Position numbers and translations under genes: made by a program
In this document: piece after piece, positions 36,001 through 46,079 of the stretch
Layout of the letters: each line of letters opens with the position of its first letter
Numbering within the stretch: the first letter of the stretch is position 1
Assembly (NCBI RefSeq): GCF_039555335.1
Contig: NW_027305502.1
Span: 248,001 to 312,000, forward strand
Reading direction: 5' to 3'
Length of the DNA stretch: 64,000 nucleotides
Source of the DNA: Amphiura filiformis
Taxonomy: Eukaryota; Echinodermata; Ophiuroidea; Amphilepidida; Amphiuridae
Notes under the pieces: generated by a model
The model's input: the letters and a program-made list of their open reading frames with translations, nothing else
What the model was told of the DNA's origin: nothing
Database searches by the model: none

Positions 36001-39000
36001 AATTAACGACACTGTGGTTCAATGTGGCCAAATTAAGACTGCTTTTAAAATTATCTTGCCTAATCAATAAACCTAAAATTTGCTATTCCAGTTGTAATCC
36101 ATACACCCCATATGGAAGACATGACTGTAATCTCCCACACAGGTGGTGCAGATTTCAAATGGATTCACCCATTCAGATAACCCCATTTGAAATTCACACT
36201 CCCTATGTTGATTATTAATGGCATGTCTTCCATAGATGTTTTTATGTTTATATTTCAACTGGAACAGGCTATTTTACAATAATGACCATAACCCTAATCC
36301 TAAATAATCCTTAACTTAATACTAATCTTTCATCCAAACCCTAAAACATAACTCTAAGCCTGATCTTAATATCTTGTGGCATATATTATGCTGGTTTCAT
36401 ACTTTCTTGCCGTTTTGACAACAATTTTTTCTTCACTTCGCTGTCGCACCAGAAACACTAGCAGTGACCAGCAGCCACAATTTTTGGCGGTGCTGAGTGC
36501 CGACATTAGCTTTCATAGTCATGCTGCTGCCACTCAGCGGTGTACAGCTATATACGCTTGCAGAAAAGTACAAGCAGCATGATGAAGTGTCACACCGCTC
36601 AGCGGCAAGAGGCAGAAAGTATGAAACCAGCATAACTGTAAAAAGTCTTCCGTCGATTTCTAGTAACTTACCTTGCACATTCACCCCTTGCTTTAGAAGC
36701 AGCCGTCTCTTGAAATAAGGAGCCGCTGTGCTGGAAGTATTTATCATACTTTTCATATCCATCTATGGGGTATATTCTACGGAAACCACCTAGATTGTTG
36801 TCTTCGTATTTGATCTGGTTTACTGCCATGGTAGCATTGAGCTCTTCAAAATCCTCTCGCCTAAACAAATTACCAATGAAACAAACAAACCACCAGTTTT
36901 ATACATGTATCAGTTTAATTTTCTCAGCTTTGGAAGAACATTCATATCAGAGGAACAAGGTCAGGGGGTTGTCACTTACATATTGTTGTGAGTTTGATAG
37001 TCTGCCAAATCCAGATTTGTCTTTTGGTTAAATCCATATTACCGGGGTGCATATGAAATATTTTGAACTAAATTATCAGTGAACAGGGGATAAGCGATTT
37101 AGCTCAGCAGGGAAGCATATAATTTTTTTAACAGTGATCAGCGTCGACTGTTAGCTAACCCTGTATGCTGTCTTTTTTCGCTTACTTATCATGCTGCTCA
37201 CCGTAAAAAACCTTAATATGCTGCTCTCTGGAGCTGACAGCCTTGGATGGCATTGTGAGGTTTGATGTAATTGAATTGCTTAATTTGCTATTGTGTTATG
37301 TGTATTTATTCAATGAAAAGGTTCTTATTTCTGATCCAATAAATTGCACTTACTGTTATCTTTGTCAAGAATGAATAAAGACTGCTACTGTTCATCCAAT
37401 ATTTTGATAACAACCTTTAGATTGACTGCATTCTACTGATCCTGATGAATTTGTTCAACCATGTTTTATTGTTTTGTTATTGTTTACTTCTGGTACCAAA
37501 TAAAGATTATTAAACTCAAGGATCAAAATACACAGGTGAAGAATTACAATGAACTATAAAATACAAGGCAAACACCACTCACATACAAAGCTATCAAAGA
37601 AATTATTTTCCACCAAATCATAACATTTTTCATTTGTCCCCAAACTCACCTGAATTCTTTAGGTTTTGATCTTTGTAATAACCTCTCCTTGACTCTCCTC
37701 CTGTCTTCTTCAAGGCATTTCTTGCGATCAAATGGCGTCAGGTTTAGTAAACACATGGTATCATACAACAGACCTTCTTTGACTTCTTTATCCAGCTTTG
37801 AGTCTGTGTGGAAGCTTGGTGAATGATTCACCTACAGGTAGGTAAAATACAAAATGCGCTATTCCAGTTGAAATCCATACACCCCCCTATGGAAGATATG
37901 ACCTTAATCTTCCACACAGGGAGTGTGAATTTCAAATGGAACCACCCAATCAGTGTCGTCTGCTCCAAAATGGGCCATTCCAGTTGAAATCCTTACACCC
38001 CTATGGAAGACATGACTTTAATCTTCCACAGAGGGGGTGTGAATTTCAAATGGAGCCATCCATTCAGTGTCATCTGCTCCAAAATGGGCTATTCCAGTTG
38101 AAATCCATATAACCCCTATGGAAGACATGATCTTAATCTTCCACACAGGGAGTGCGAATTTCAAATGCAACCACCAAATCAGTGTCGTCTGCTCCAAATT
38201 GGGTCATTCCAGTTGAAATCCATACACCCCTATGGAAGACATGACTTTAATCTTCCACAGAGGGGGTGTGAATTTCAAATGGAGCCATCCAATCAGTGTC
38301 ATCTGCTCCAAAATGGGCTATTCCAGTTGAAATCCATATAACCCCTATGGAAGACATGATCTTAATCTTCCACACAGGAGTGTGAATTTCAAATGCAACC
38401 ACCAAATCAGTGTCGTCTGCTCCAAATTGGGTCATTCCAGTTGAAATCCATACACCCCTTATGGAAGGCATGACCTTAATCTTCCACACAGGGAGTGTGA
38501 ATTTCAAATGGAGCCACCCAATCAGTGTCGTCTGCTCCAAAATGGACTATTCCAGTTGAAATCCATACACCCACTATGGAAGACATTACCTTAATCTTCC
38601 ACATAGGGAGTGTGAATTTCAAATGGGATTACCTAAATGGGTGTTTCCATTTGAAATTCACACTCCCTGTGTGGAAGATTAAGGTCATGTCTTCCATAAG
38701 GGGTGAATGGATTTCAACTGGAATGAGTCTGAAAGACAGCCGAATCTGTATTCATCATTTGGTAAATTATGTTACGCATGAATTATTTTTGAATTAGCAA
38801 ACAAGGGATTAAAGGTTGACCTATAGAGGGCAGCATATCATTTTTTAAGGGTGACCATCGTCGACCTTGCTGCGCTGCACATTACCTGACCCTCTATGAT
38901 GCCCACTTTTGCTTACTCATCATGCAGATCACCATAAAAAATTTGATATACTGCACTCTATAGGCAAGTCGTTGATCGGTTGTTCGCCAATATGAATTTA

Positions 39001-42000
39001 CCAAAACACAAATACGGATTCGAATTCATAACAATATATATGCTTATGCTTATTCTCCAGTACAGTGTGTCCAAATAAAAATTATCGGATGCTTTTATTT
39101 ACCCCATTCCCAAGTACCTACCTCTAAAACCCATGGTTTGAGTTTCTTATCCAGCATGATATCAAAGCCGAGAATTTCAAAACAAGCGCTGCCTTTGATG
39201 TGATTTGGAAAACAAGTACGATAGTTATGCTTGAGGATTGGATGTGCAGATATGAGTGTCTTGATGATCACATCGTGAATGTCTTCCCAGATCTTCTCTT
39301 TATCGTAACCATTCTCCACATACCACTCATCAATGGTACTTAACCGTCTGGAAAAAAAACAAAACAAATGAATACTAAGATAAAACTGCTACTGACAAAA
39401 ATAGTTTAGGAAAAAACACATTTTCTATATATACCATGGAAATCGAGCAATGCAGCAGAAGGATGTGCTATGCCCTCCATCAACATAGGAGTAGACCCAT
39501 TGCCCATGCAGCTGACTTGCAGCAACCTCCATAATTCATAGCCTGCATGTTTTCATGTACTTATTGCTCACAAACTTTTTGTTCTACAAGAACTTTGCCT
39601 TCTATGCCTTTTTTTCTTCTGCATAGGGTACTTTGGTGTAGTCTAGTTTAGTGCATTTTGGATGGTGGTGGTTGTATGTGTGGTTGTATTTATCTAATCT
39701 ATGGTGGTGGCTTTTATTGTGTGGAATCTGCGTAATTATTTTTTGTTTCAACTCTACGAAGCTTGCTTCGTTGATCCTTCAAGGAGGAATTTACGTTCAA
39801 CTACTACATGGTTATCAGAAAAGGTTGTGGTCTGTAGTCTGCAGTAGTACTGCAGGCTACAATAAGCATAGCATGTTTTTGTGACGTAACTTTGTCGCTT
39901 ATCGGAAGAGCGATTGCTGGCATCTGATCGATAAGTCACTACCATGCCCTGGTATCAAATCGCAATCGGTTCACTTGAAGCAACATTGTCGCTACGCCAC
40001 AAATGAACACTGGTAGCGATCAGGAAAATACTATCAGCATTTGAGTACTAGCGATTACGCTATGACTACTATGATATGGGAATAACACCCTAGCTTGCAT
40101 CTTTATTATCTTACCAGCTCAGTTCATTTGCACATTTTTGTTCACTTACTACAGGATAATTTCAAACTCTATGCACACAATCAGCAGAAACATTGAGTTA
40201 ATGTTGCTTTACCTTTTATGTCCAGTGTAATCATCTCTGATGAATTCATCGCTATGTTTGTTGACAGCGTAGTTGGTTAGATGCATACACACATCATCCT
40301 ATAGAATGATATTGAATGAAAGTGAAATAATAAAATGTAATGTGAATCACAACTGCAGTAGTACTGTCAAATTTAATATTAGAGAAATCTTGAGTGTCCT
40401 ATCTAAATTTGTAAACTAGTATAGACTGTATTTAAAAGGATTGCCATGCACTCTTACTCAATTCAATATTATGTTTACGCCATTGCCAAACCTGTCAGTA
40501 AACAGTATGTGAGGGTGCATGTGTGTGCAGGGGTGTGTTTGTAAACACTGGCAAATGAGGATAAACATAAGAAATCTCTGTGTAACAGCGGATTACACAG
40601 GAATTGCTGACATGCAGTTTCTAGACAGTGTTTCTAGATCTAAATACAGCATAAGAATGAATTATAGTCATTGTAGCCAGTGTGGGGTGAGTCTGCACCT
40701 GGGGAGTAAAAATTTAACCCCATCCACAATAATGTTGAAGAAATAAAATGTGCATGTCCACGGCTACAAATAGGTTTTTACATGTGTAAGTATGTCTTCA
40801 GGTGTGTGTATATCTATCTGTTTATGCTTTTTTTTTTTTGTAGACCTCCACTGTAATTTGGCCAAGACACCAGGCACTAACAGGTCTGTGAGTACCATAC
40901 TTACCACATTACTATTTGTAGGTTCTGAGTATTTCACCGTTGCAAATCTTCCCAAGCCATCCTTGTATACATACACTCTTAGAGGATCGCATGACGTCAC
41001 CAGTACATAGACCCTCATGTCCAGCTTAAAACCGTCTATTAAAAATGGCTGAGGGAAAAACAAGAAAATACAGAATTAAACATCGCATTTCAATTTGAAA
41101 CTACTGCACATTACAGAGGTATCAGAACATATCAACACTGGCTACTGAAATGTACCCCAAACCAGGATGTCAAATCATCATCAACAACAACATCAGTACG
41201 TACAAGGCTACATACTGCTCACATGCATATTCATTAACACACATAATCAGGTAATATGCAGGCATGAGAATATATTTCATTAAAAAAAAAATTCTTACAA
41301 AAAAAAGAGGGAAAGCACGTAAAATAGGGAAAAATGCTCAAAACGGGCTAAAAATAAAATAAAAACAAGGAAATTGGGGAAAAAAAAAGAAAGAAAGAAA
41401 GAAATTCCTTTAAAAAAATGCAAATTTAAATTTCCAAGATCATGAAACACCACTGGTTTGGTTTCTACAACTGCCAATGTAAAATACAACATTAGAAAAC
41501 TTCATACACACTATCTCACATAGGTCTACTCAAATCCCACAAAAAAGTTTATGATAATCTTACCTTGGAGACATACTGTTGGCACACCATATGTTCCCCA
41601 GGTTTGATATCCTTAGGGTTTCGAGTTATAAAGATACCCTTTCCTTGGCATCCACTTTCTGGTTTACATATGTACGTCTTGTTCTTCTTGGACCGACAGA
41701 ACGCCTGGAAGTCACCATAGCTGCAAAGTAGTATTTTGTTAACAGTGATTTGTAAGTATTTAAAATATATGATTCAAATAAATTGTATGACTTCCAAAAC
41801 TTTATTTTAGAGCTGGAGAAAAATTACTGTTTTTCAAATTACCACAAATAATAATGGAAAAGCTTACAATGTTCAGTACTCCTGTAATTTCTCTTGAGTA
41901 ATAATGGCCTAATTTTCCTAATATGTGACATGATCAAGGGGAACGAGTCACATGTCAGCAATTTTCAATCAGAAGTTTTTACATCATTTTCTGGCTGTTT

Positions 42001-45000
42001 ACTACTGCTACATTGGGAGCTGCCAAGCTGTAAAGAAGATACTATGAAGTAAAACTACTTACTCTGCAGGAAGCACCCATGTCCTTGGAAAGATTGCATA
42101 CTCCTTAGGAAACAACTTGGACAGTCTAGTTAAATTACGAGCTAACAGGTCCTTCCTACAAATCTCAACCATTCCTGGAAAATGGTTGATTTTCTGTGCA
42201 AACAAAACACAATTTATAAAATATTATAACCTTTTCTGATAACAGAAACATTTTAAAATTGGCATATTAGGAAAGGCAACAGATATGATTGCTGAAACTG
42301 TGTGGAAACCAAGTGAGTTTTTCCTTGAAATTTTATTATGAAAACTTTTAAATGTGATTTCTGAATTCCTGATGAATCTCTCCAATAATATAGGTTATAG
42401 GGCTTATTAGTTAATACTTGATATTGCCATGCCTTTACAAGCCAAGCAAAGTGTACTGTAATCACACAAAAGCATTTAATGTGCACACAAATCAATTGTA
42501 TGCATACATGATGTCGATGTAATTGTACACACTCATGTCTGTGCCAGCCATCAAAACAAGGACATCTGAATGATATTTAATCAACATACTGAGGACCAAA
42601 ATGGCAGATTTTGTGTGTGTAGAGCTGCGTATGATATCCAGCGTGCAATATGCCTACCAACCACAATGTACAATAAAGGATACATCTAGATAATGTTTTC
42701 CAGATTTCCTTCTACAAATTAAGCGTACTGCTAGCCGTCCAGCGCGCATTATTTTACACAAGATCCAATACACACGCTTGACGTCGCGGGCGTATACGCG
42801 ATGGTTAACACTGAAAAGGAACCTTGGAAAATATTATAAAATGTATTTGGCATGCAACTGTGACCAACTGCAGAATGCTGCATACCAAGGATAGTGCTCG
42901 TTTACAAGTTTGTCCACAGATTAAATGTGTGAAGTCTTGTGTTTGTCCTCATTTGCAAGACACCGATGCATCCCTATACACCCCAACCATAAGTACACAC
43001 CCGAGTACACATATAAACAGACACTTACCTGGTATCGTTTCATTTCCATAACTCTCTCTAATGCCACTGAGAAGTCAGTCCAATATAATGTCCACTCATC
43101 ATCTTCAGAAACCTCTTTCATTCCAAACCTCCTTGACATTCTTCTCACTATAATCAAGAAACGATATTTCTATATCAACATTTAATGAACTTTAAAATAA
43201 AAAATAAAAATGTCACAAAAATAAATATCACTATATGTCTTGAGCATGCTACAGGCTCCACCCACTCTCACTCCATAGATTGGGACAGGGTATGAATCTA
43301 GGACAGAGAAGATGCTTGGTTAGAAGAGTCAATGAAGCCATCCACATCAATGTTAAGGGAGTGTACAATGTAAACAGAGACAAGGGGTGCCACCATCTGC
43401 TACCCACTTCACCTAACCAAAGGTCAAGACCCGGTGCTATTTCCAATCAGATGACCCAGTTTCATGCAACCCCCCAAATCCAACATCAGTCAGTATTGAT
43501 GACCAGTGGATGCTGGTAGCAGGCTACCAATACTCCACAATTCAAGTCAGGATAACTTTGCTAAATTATACTTTTCTTGATAAATGTGGCTATTTCGATT
43601 TGAAAATTTACAAGCTGAAGGCAACTTCAAGACTTGCAGTGAAGCTCAGTATTTAGCAATACATGCAGCAATAACAAACAGCTTCCCCTTAGAACTTAAA
43701 ATTATTTAATTATCAAAACGGTTTAAACTTACCCGACTCATATCTACAATTGGAGAGATTTATTCCAATAACCCTGTGGAAAAAGAAAGGAAAAACAAAT
43801 CAATGTGCATGTGTATTATTGCTTCTAATATCAAGGGTTCAGAACCAGAAAGTCGTAACTCACTATGACCAGCTCTCACAAAATGAGCATGAAGTTGGCT
43901 CCTTGCTTTGGTCTTCTATTGAATTTTGTCTTGATTAATGGCCTGTATCTTCTAGTGCCTTTATGCTCATTTTGTGGGAGCAGGTGATTGTGAGTTGAGG
44001 CTTTCTGGCTCTGAACCCTAGATATATTAATATTAATAACAAAACACACCTTGTTGTATTTAAGGGGGTACTACACCCTGCCCAAATTTGTGCCTATTTT
44101 TGAATTAAAAAAGAAAATTATAGCGCATTGGGGACAAGTAAGATATGTATATTTAATAGGGGCAAGGACTACAACTACTGCACTGTAAATTTTATTTCAG
44201 CACAGACAACAGTTGTGGGGTTACAGTCAAAATGAGGAAAAACCAATATTTGATCAATAAATCAATTATTTGCTTTGAGTTGCTGAATTGCCGCTATAAT
44301 ATACATATCTTATTTGTCACCAATGTGCTATAATTTCTGAGGCCTGAAAACAATCTATTTTTAATTTTGAGTCACAGATCATATAGGATAATAAGGTACA
44401 TACTTTCGGTGGTTGCTACCCCTTTTTTTATCACATTTTTGTTCACACTGTCTAAAAGAACAGACATTAAATTTTACTATGGTAATGAGACATTATTTGA
44501 GCTTCTTCTGATAACAAAATTGCAGTTTTGATGAAGAAAAATGAGGAGATGAGGCTGTCGATCTGGCCACACACCAGTAAGGTTACAAATTTCTTTAATA
44601 CTTTCATCAAACTTTTAGACCATAGATGAACTGAAGTTCAAGAATGTCTTCCAAACAAAACCTTCATAGTTAGCTGAATTAAAAATAATTATTCCGCTCG
44701 ATTAAACTTTTTACTTACTGTGTACCAAACGACCATGACTCTCTAAACCCATCACACAAACACAGTTTTGTCTGTGTTAATCGGTCCATGAAATTTACTC
44801 ACTTTTTTTTCCTTCTCCTCTTTCTCTTTGTTGGTGATGTCTTCCCTCCTGTCTGTGTCTTCCGAGGTTTTGATTCTGTTTCGGTGACACTGTCCGCTCC
44901 TTCCCCTTCTTCCTCCATGTCCCCTTCTCCATCCTCCTCCTCCTCTTCATCCTCTTCTCCTTCCACCTCGTCATCTTCATCTTCGTTATCATCGAGCGCA

Positions 45001-45182
45001 TCGTCGTTTTGCGTAGGTTCGTTGTTGATTCCAACCATATTTTGTTGCTGTCTAGCTCTGTCTTGTGAGGTCACTGGTTCGGATCTTGTTTCTGGTCTAC
45101 TTGAGTTGGTCATGCCTTGTCTTGAGGCAGTACTTGTTGATGTTGGCCTGTTGTTTGTATTTTCATCTTGTTTAGTTACCAT
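26774..45182 (-). CDS. TTLL6/13: Tubulin polyglutamylase, TTLL6/TTLL13 group (whole gene, 16 coding exons)
   Basis: Enzymes of this family ligate glutamate to glutamate side chains on tubulin tails, using ATP, mainly on axonemal and other stable microtubules. Sixteen exons join in phase across GT-AG introns to 1154 codons. Residues 60-96 are strongly acidic and 117-127 strongly basic. The TTL ATP-grasp domain spans about 128-470: ATP-site lysine K243 in TYICKPESG, glycine loop 247-254, [20 protein letters not shown] at 281-300, [10 protein letters not shown] at 329-338, GFDIMLD at 413-419, and E428/N430 in LEVNHSPSF as metal and ATP ligands. The basic stretch from about 455 to 540 matches the region that binds microtubules in autonomous glutamylases; [12 protein letters not shown] there is especially TTLL13-like. 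Residues 677-1154 are low-complexity tail that I cannot align. TTLL6 versus TTLL13 is not decided; the family is near certain. All key residues are present. Confidence 0.95.
27173..27433. mobile_element. Inverted-repeat element in TTLL intron 15
   Basis: Terminal repeats of about 35 bp: GGTGACGAAAAAAATAACCC then TGTTCTACAGGC at the left, complement at the right (GCCCGTAGAACAGGGTTTC). Inner GACCGACC repeats lie near the right end. It starts about 80 bp from the exon 16 acceptor. Confidence 0.8.
27703..27910. mobile_element. TTAA element, CCCCATGAG family
   Basis: Between TTAA at 27699 and 27911. Ends CCCCATGAGAAC and the complement of GAGCTCAGGGGG (short, imperfect). The body carries several ATTGG boxes in opposing orientations. 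Confidence 0.8.
28331..28739 (-). CDS. TTLL6/13: TTLL exon 15
   Basis: 136 codons plus one base (residues 913-1048), with [20 protein letters not shown] at the start, then a Gln/His/Ser/Gly-rich stretch. It has an ACACAG acceptor and a GTGAGT donor. The frame stays open across an internal Met that is not taken as a start. Confidence 0.82.
29087..29590. mobile_element. Dispersed element related to 33836-34354
   Basis: Shares TACTAGCTTTTAGAGAAAAA, TACACAGC, AAGTGGG and ATAACAACACACTGGT with the copy at 33836, and TTGCTCATTAACAGGGTGCT near its right end. Within TTLL intron 14. Its ends are decayed. Confidence 0.65.
29928..30065 (-). CDS. TTLL6/13: TTLL exon 14
   Basis: 46 codons (residues 867-912), Asn/Pro/His-rich. 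The acceptor is TTTAG and the donor GTGAAT. A second in-phase acceptor (ATCAG) five codons downstream would give a slightly shorter form. It is supported by phase and splice sites only. Confidence 0.72.
30236..30487. mobile_element. Inverted-repeat element in TTLL intron 13
   Basis: Ends with GACTCAAAGACGTAACTCCA and the complement of TGGAGTTACGTCTTTGTGTC, repeats of about 38 bp. No coding content. Confidence 0.82.
30515..30725. mobile_element. Inverted-repeat element, GGGAACAAA family
   Basis: Ends AGGGAACAAATGTATGATGA and the complement of TCATCAAACTTTTGATTTGT. A second copy, inverted, lies at 63616-63840 in COPE intron 7. Confidence 0.75.
31339..31908 (-). CDS. TTLL6/13: TTLL exon 13: large low-complexity tail exon
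   Basis: 190 codons (residues 677-866), rich in Ser, Arg, Gln and Asp. The opening [19 protein letters not shown] lies upstream of an internal Met and is included because the AACAG acceptor restores phase 0. The donor is GTTAGT. I see no known domain. Confidence 0.85.
32391..32570. repeat. Hairpin-family repeat in TTLL intron 12
   Basis: GCTGAATTCCATACACACCC (decayed left end) to GGATTTCAACTGGAATAGCC. Both arms carry the CACACAGGGAGTGTAGATTT motif or its complement. Confidence 0.82.
32900..33024. repeat. Foldback in TTLL intron 12
   Basis: GTGCAGCCAGTCCCTGTGTG at the left, CACACAGGGACCAGCCACAC at the right, arms of about 30 bp around a 65-bp loop. Confidence 0.75.
33238..33435 (-). CDS. TTLL6/13: TTLL exon 12
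   Basis: Exactly 66 codons (residues 611-676), with [16 protein letters not shown] and [20 protein letters not shown], predicted helical. It has a TTCCAG acceptor and a GTAAGT donor. Confidence 0.88.
33497..33730. mobile_element. Inverted-repeat element, mariner-like ends
   Basis: AGGGTGTATCAAAATGATTG plus GTACCCA at the left and its complement at the right. Terminal repeats of about 27 bp near a TATA sequence. Within TTLL intron 11, about 60 bp from exon 12. Confidence 0.78.
33836..34354. mobile_element. Inverted-repeat element in TTLL intron 11
   Basis: Ends CTACACTAGCTTCCAGA and TCTGGAAGCTAGTGTAG, exact complements of 17 bp. The body is related to 29087-29590. Its right end lies about 140 bp from the exon 11 donor. 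Confidence 0.82.
34493..34667 (-). CDS. TTLL6/13: TTLL exon 11: charged helix
   Basis: Residues 552-610, beginning [20 protein letters not shown], a likely charged helix or coiled coil, followed by an Arg/Ser-rich linker. It joins in phase to both neighbours; the donor is GTAAGT. Conservation beyond the first 20 residues is not something I recognise. Confidence 0.9.
34800..35032. mobile_element. Inverted-repeat element in TTLL intron 10
   Basis: TTTGATCAGCTCGTAATCGG at the left, the complement of CCAATTACGAGCTGATCAAA at the right; repeats of about 20 bp. The motif CTTTATAACATCGC recurs at 58007. Confidence 0.75.
35083..35254. repeat. Hairpin-family repeat in TTLL intron 10
   Basis: GGGCTTTTCTAGTTGAAGTT at the left and GGATTTCACCTGGAATAGCC at the right, with a short centre AATGCTTCATTTGATTTGAA. 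Confidence 0.83.
35471..35677 (+). mobile_element. Severely truncated LINE tail with 44-bp target duplication
   Basis: 35471-35514 and 35634-35677 are identical, starting GATTCAATGAAAGAAACTGA. Between them 119 bp encode [20 protein letters not shown] and [15 protein letters not shown] then stop, followed by a TGA/GAT tail. That is the extreme C-terminus of a non-LTR retrotransposon ORF2 and its 3' microsatellite. The same tail is at 62840-62930. The perfect duplication implies a recent insertion. Confidence 0.9.
36082..36270. repeat. Hairpin-family repeat in TTLL intron 10
   Basis: GCTATTCCAGTTGTAATCCA at the left and TATTTCAACTGGAACAGGCT at the right; one right-arm segment has decayed (TTTTTATGTTTA). 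Confidence 0.8.
36388..36633. mobile_element. Inverted-repeat element beside TTLL exon 10
   Basis: ATGCTGGTTTCATACTTTCT and its complement AGAAAGTATGAAACCAGCAT. An inner pair uses CCACTCAGCGGTG / CACACCGCTCAGCGG. It lies about 40 bp downstream of the exon 10 donor. Confidence 0.85.
36672..36860 (-). CDS. TTLL6/13: TTLL exon 10: microtubule-binding extension
   Basis: Residues 489-551 plus two bases. [11 protein letters not shown] and [18 protein letters not shown] resemble TTLL13 more than TTLL6, from my knowledge of both families. It has a GTTTAG acceptor and a GTAAGT donor. Confidence 0.94.
37650..37831 (-). CDS. TTLL6/13: TTLL exon 9: end of catalytic domain
   Basis: Residues 429-488 plus two bases. 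[16 protein letters not shown] completes the ATP site (N430) and [14 protein letters not shown] begins the basic region. The acceptor CTGTAG sits only about 22 bp from a seven-unit repeat array in the upstream intron, so the branch site may be repeat-derived. The donor is GTGAGT. Confidence 0.95.
37856..38724. repeat. Seven-unit tandem array of hairpin-family left halves
   Basis: Units of about 114-117 bp begin near 37857, 37973, 38087, 38202, 38318, 38431 and 38545. Each has CATTCCAGTTGAAATCC or CTATTCCAG, CTTAATCTTCCACA, AATTTCAAATG and the spacer CAGTGTCGTCTGCTCCAAA. Alternating sub-types give a 231-bp second-order period. Only the last unit keeps the complementary right half (to 38724). 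Confidence 0.95.
39122..39347 (-). CDS. TTLL6/13: TTLL exon 8: substrate and metal site
   Basis: Residues 353-428. It includes [18 protein letters not shown], the [12 protein letters not shown] motif with metal-binding aspartate D415, and PWVLE ending in E428. The donor is GTAGGT; the next exon begins with the conserved VNHSPSF, which fixes the junction. Confidence 0.96.
40213..40298 (-). CDS. TTLL6/13: TTLL exon 7
   Basis: Residues 325-352 plus two bases, [16 protein letters not shown] then [12 protein letters not shown]. It holds the HLTNYxxNK signature of the family. The exon is 86 bp, with an ATAG acceptor and a GTAAAG donor. Confidence 0.95.
40905..41048 (-). CDS. TTLL6/13: TTLL exon 6
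   Basis: Residues 277-324, [20 protein letters not shown] and onward. The length is exactly 48 codons, with a CCTCAG acceptor and a GTAAGT donor. This is the central sheet of the ATP-grasp fold. Confidence 0.96.
41564..41720 (-). CDS. TTLL6/13: TTLL exon 5: ATP-binding core
   Basis: Residues 224-276. It contains [17 protein letters not shown], the ATP-grasp lysine and glycine-rich loop, then [15 protein letters not shown]. It has a TTTGCAG acceptor and a GTAAGA donor and restores the frame left by exon 4. Confidence 0.96.
41924..42020. mobile_element. TGTGAC-type element, left-end fragment
   Basis: TGTGACATGATCAAGGGGAA, CGAGTCACATGTCAGCAATT, matching the termini of 16849-17098. In TTLL intron 4. 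Confidence 0.65.
42063..42193 (-). CDS. TTLL6/13: TTLL exon 4
   Basis: Residues 181-223 plus two bases, [20 protein letters not shown]... to FPRTWVLPA. The acceptor is GCACAG and the donor GTAAGT. The NHFPGM and FPRTW motifs are hallmarks of glutamylating TTLLs. Confidence 0.95.
42705..42812. repeat. Dispersed 110-bp repeat, copy in TTLL intron 3
   Basis: TACAAATTAAGCGTACTGCT, AGCGCGCATTATTTTACACA, ACACGCTTGACGTCGC and GTATACGCGATGGTTAA. GC-rich and CpG-containing compared with its surroundings. Copies at 49934-50045 and, inverted, 46080-46160. Confidence 0.8.
43029..43147 (-). CDS. TTLL6/13: TTLL exon 3
   Basis: Residues 141-180, [13 protein letters not shown]...[10 protein letters not shown]...[10 protein letters not shown]. 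The acceptor is TATAG and the donor GTAAGT. It carries the family-specific EWTLYWTD segment. Confidence 0.95.
43733..43773 (-). CDS. TTLL6/13: TTLL exon 2 (41 bp): start of TTL domain
   Basis: Micro-exon between a CACAG acceptor and a GTAAGT donor. It encodes [14 protein letters not shown] plus one base, matching the conserved first strand of TTLL6/13 enzymes (residues 127-140). It is too short to show as an open frame and was found from the phase left by its neighbours. Confidence 0.93.
44061..44418. mobile_element. Diverged relative of the TTAA foldback element
   Basis: Begins TTAAGGGGGTACTACACCCT as in 10075, keeps TAATAGGGGCAAGGA and CATTTGTCACCAATGTGCTA-like parts, but pairing is mostly lost. 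In TTLL intron 1. Confidence 0.65.
44803..45182 (-). CDS. TTLL6/13: TTLL exon 1: start codon, acidic then basic N-terminus
   Basis: Codons 1-126 plus two bases. The ATG at 45182-45180 is the first in this frame and is followed by a Ser/Thr/Asn-rich stretch, a run of Asp/Glu (about residues 60-96) and a Lys/Arg cluster. The donor is GTGAGT at 44802. The next exon supplies the third base of a lysine codon. The acidic run makes a long serine-rich frame on the other strand, which is only a shadow. Confidence 0.88.
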
Positions 45183-45809
45183 AGTGAGTACAGTCTTGTC
45201 TGATGCATAGAAAATTAAATAGATATAAAACAGATGTAATGATTTGTGAAATAGCTTTGCAAACCTAACATTTTTTTTTTTTTTTTTTCAAACAAAAAAT
45301 ATCACATTCTTAAGAATATTAGTAGAGAAAGCAGTATTAATTTGTATATTTTGTTCTTGGGGACATTCCGAAAGGATCTATAGCCCTCTCAAAATGTGAA
45401 AGCATTTACATATTTGCAACCAATACAAAACAGAGATCTACATCAGCTCATGATCATATCATATAATATTCTCAATGTTAGACATCTAATAATATCAAAT
45501 TAATCGCCATTTGCCAACTTAGGTCAAATCACTTTATATTCCTATTACCTTCAATCAGAATCCAATCTTAAACAGTCAAATTTCACCTGCTATTTTCAGA
45601 GAACTCAAACAATTTTCTGACAGGCCTAAATATAGTTCGGAGCCCAATCACTCCGATGATTAATTTCTCTTCACAATACATGAATATGAAAGGAGAGAAA
45701 TCATTTCCTTTTATGATCGTCATAAAAAGAAATTCAGTCCCTATTGATATTTCAATGTCAGTATATATGTGACAGGTGACATAGGCCAAAAAGACATTAT
45801 AATCACATA

Positions 45810-46062
45810 TGTGACCATCCAGCACAACTGAGCCCTGAAGTCGCCAATCATCATTTTTTGAGATATTCAACCAAAATATTCTGCTTGAAATTAGCTTTAA
45901 AATGATGTATATCATGTCTATAGTACTTGACATTTAAGTAGTGAAAATCAATAAAACAGTCAATAAATCCTTTGTTTCCTATTGTTTATTGTTAAGTTCA
46001 ATGGAGCATATCTCAATAGTGGCACTGGAGACATCCGGGCTCAGTTGTGGTGGATGGTCACA
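45810..46062. mobile_element. TGTGAC-type inverted-repeat element
   Basis: TGTGACCATCCAGCACAACT then GAGCCCTGAAGTC at the left, complement at the right (GGGCTCAGTTGTGGTGGATG). Repeats of about 40 bp. Confidence 0.82.
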
Positions 46063-46079
46063 TACATGTATATACGCGG

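Noticed and set aside
44788-45210. 140-codon serine-rich plus-strand frame
   Set aside because: It is the antisense of the Glu/Asp-rich first exon of TTLL; TCC/TCT codons mirror GAG/GAA.
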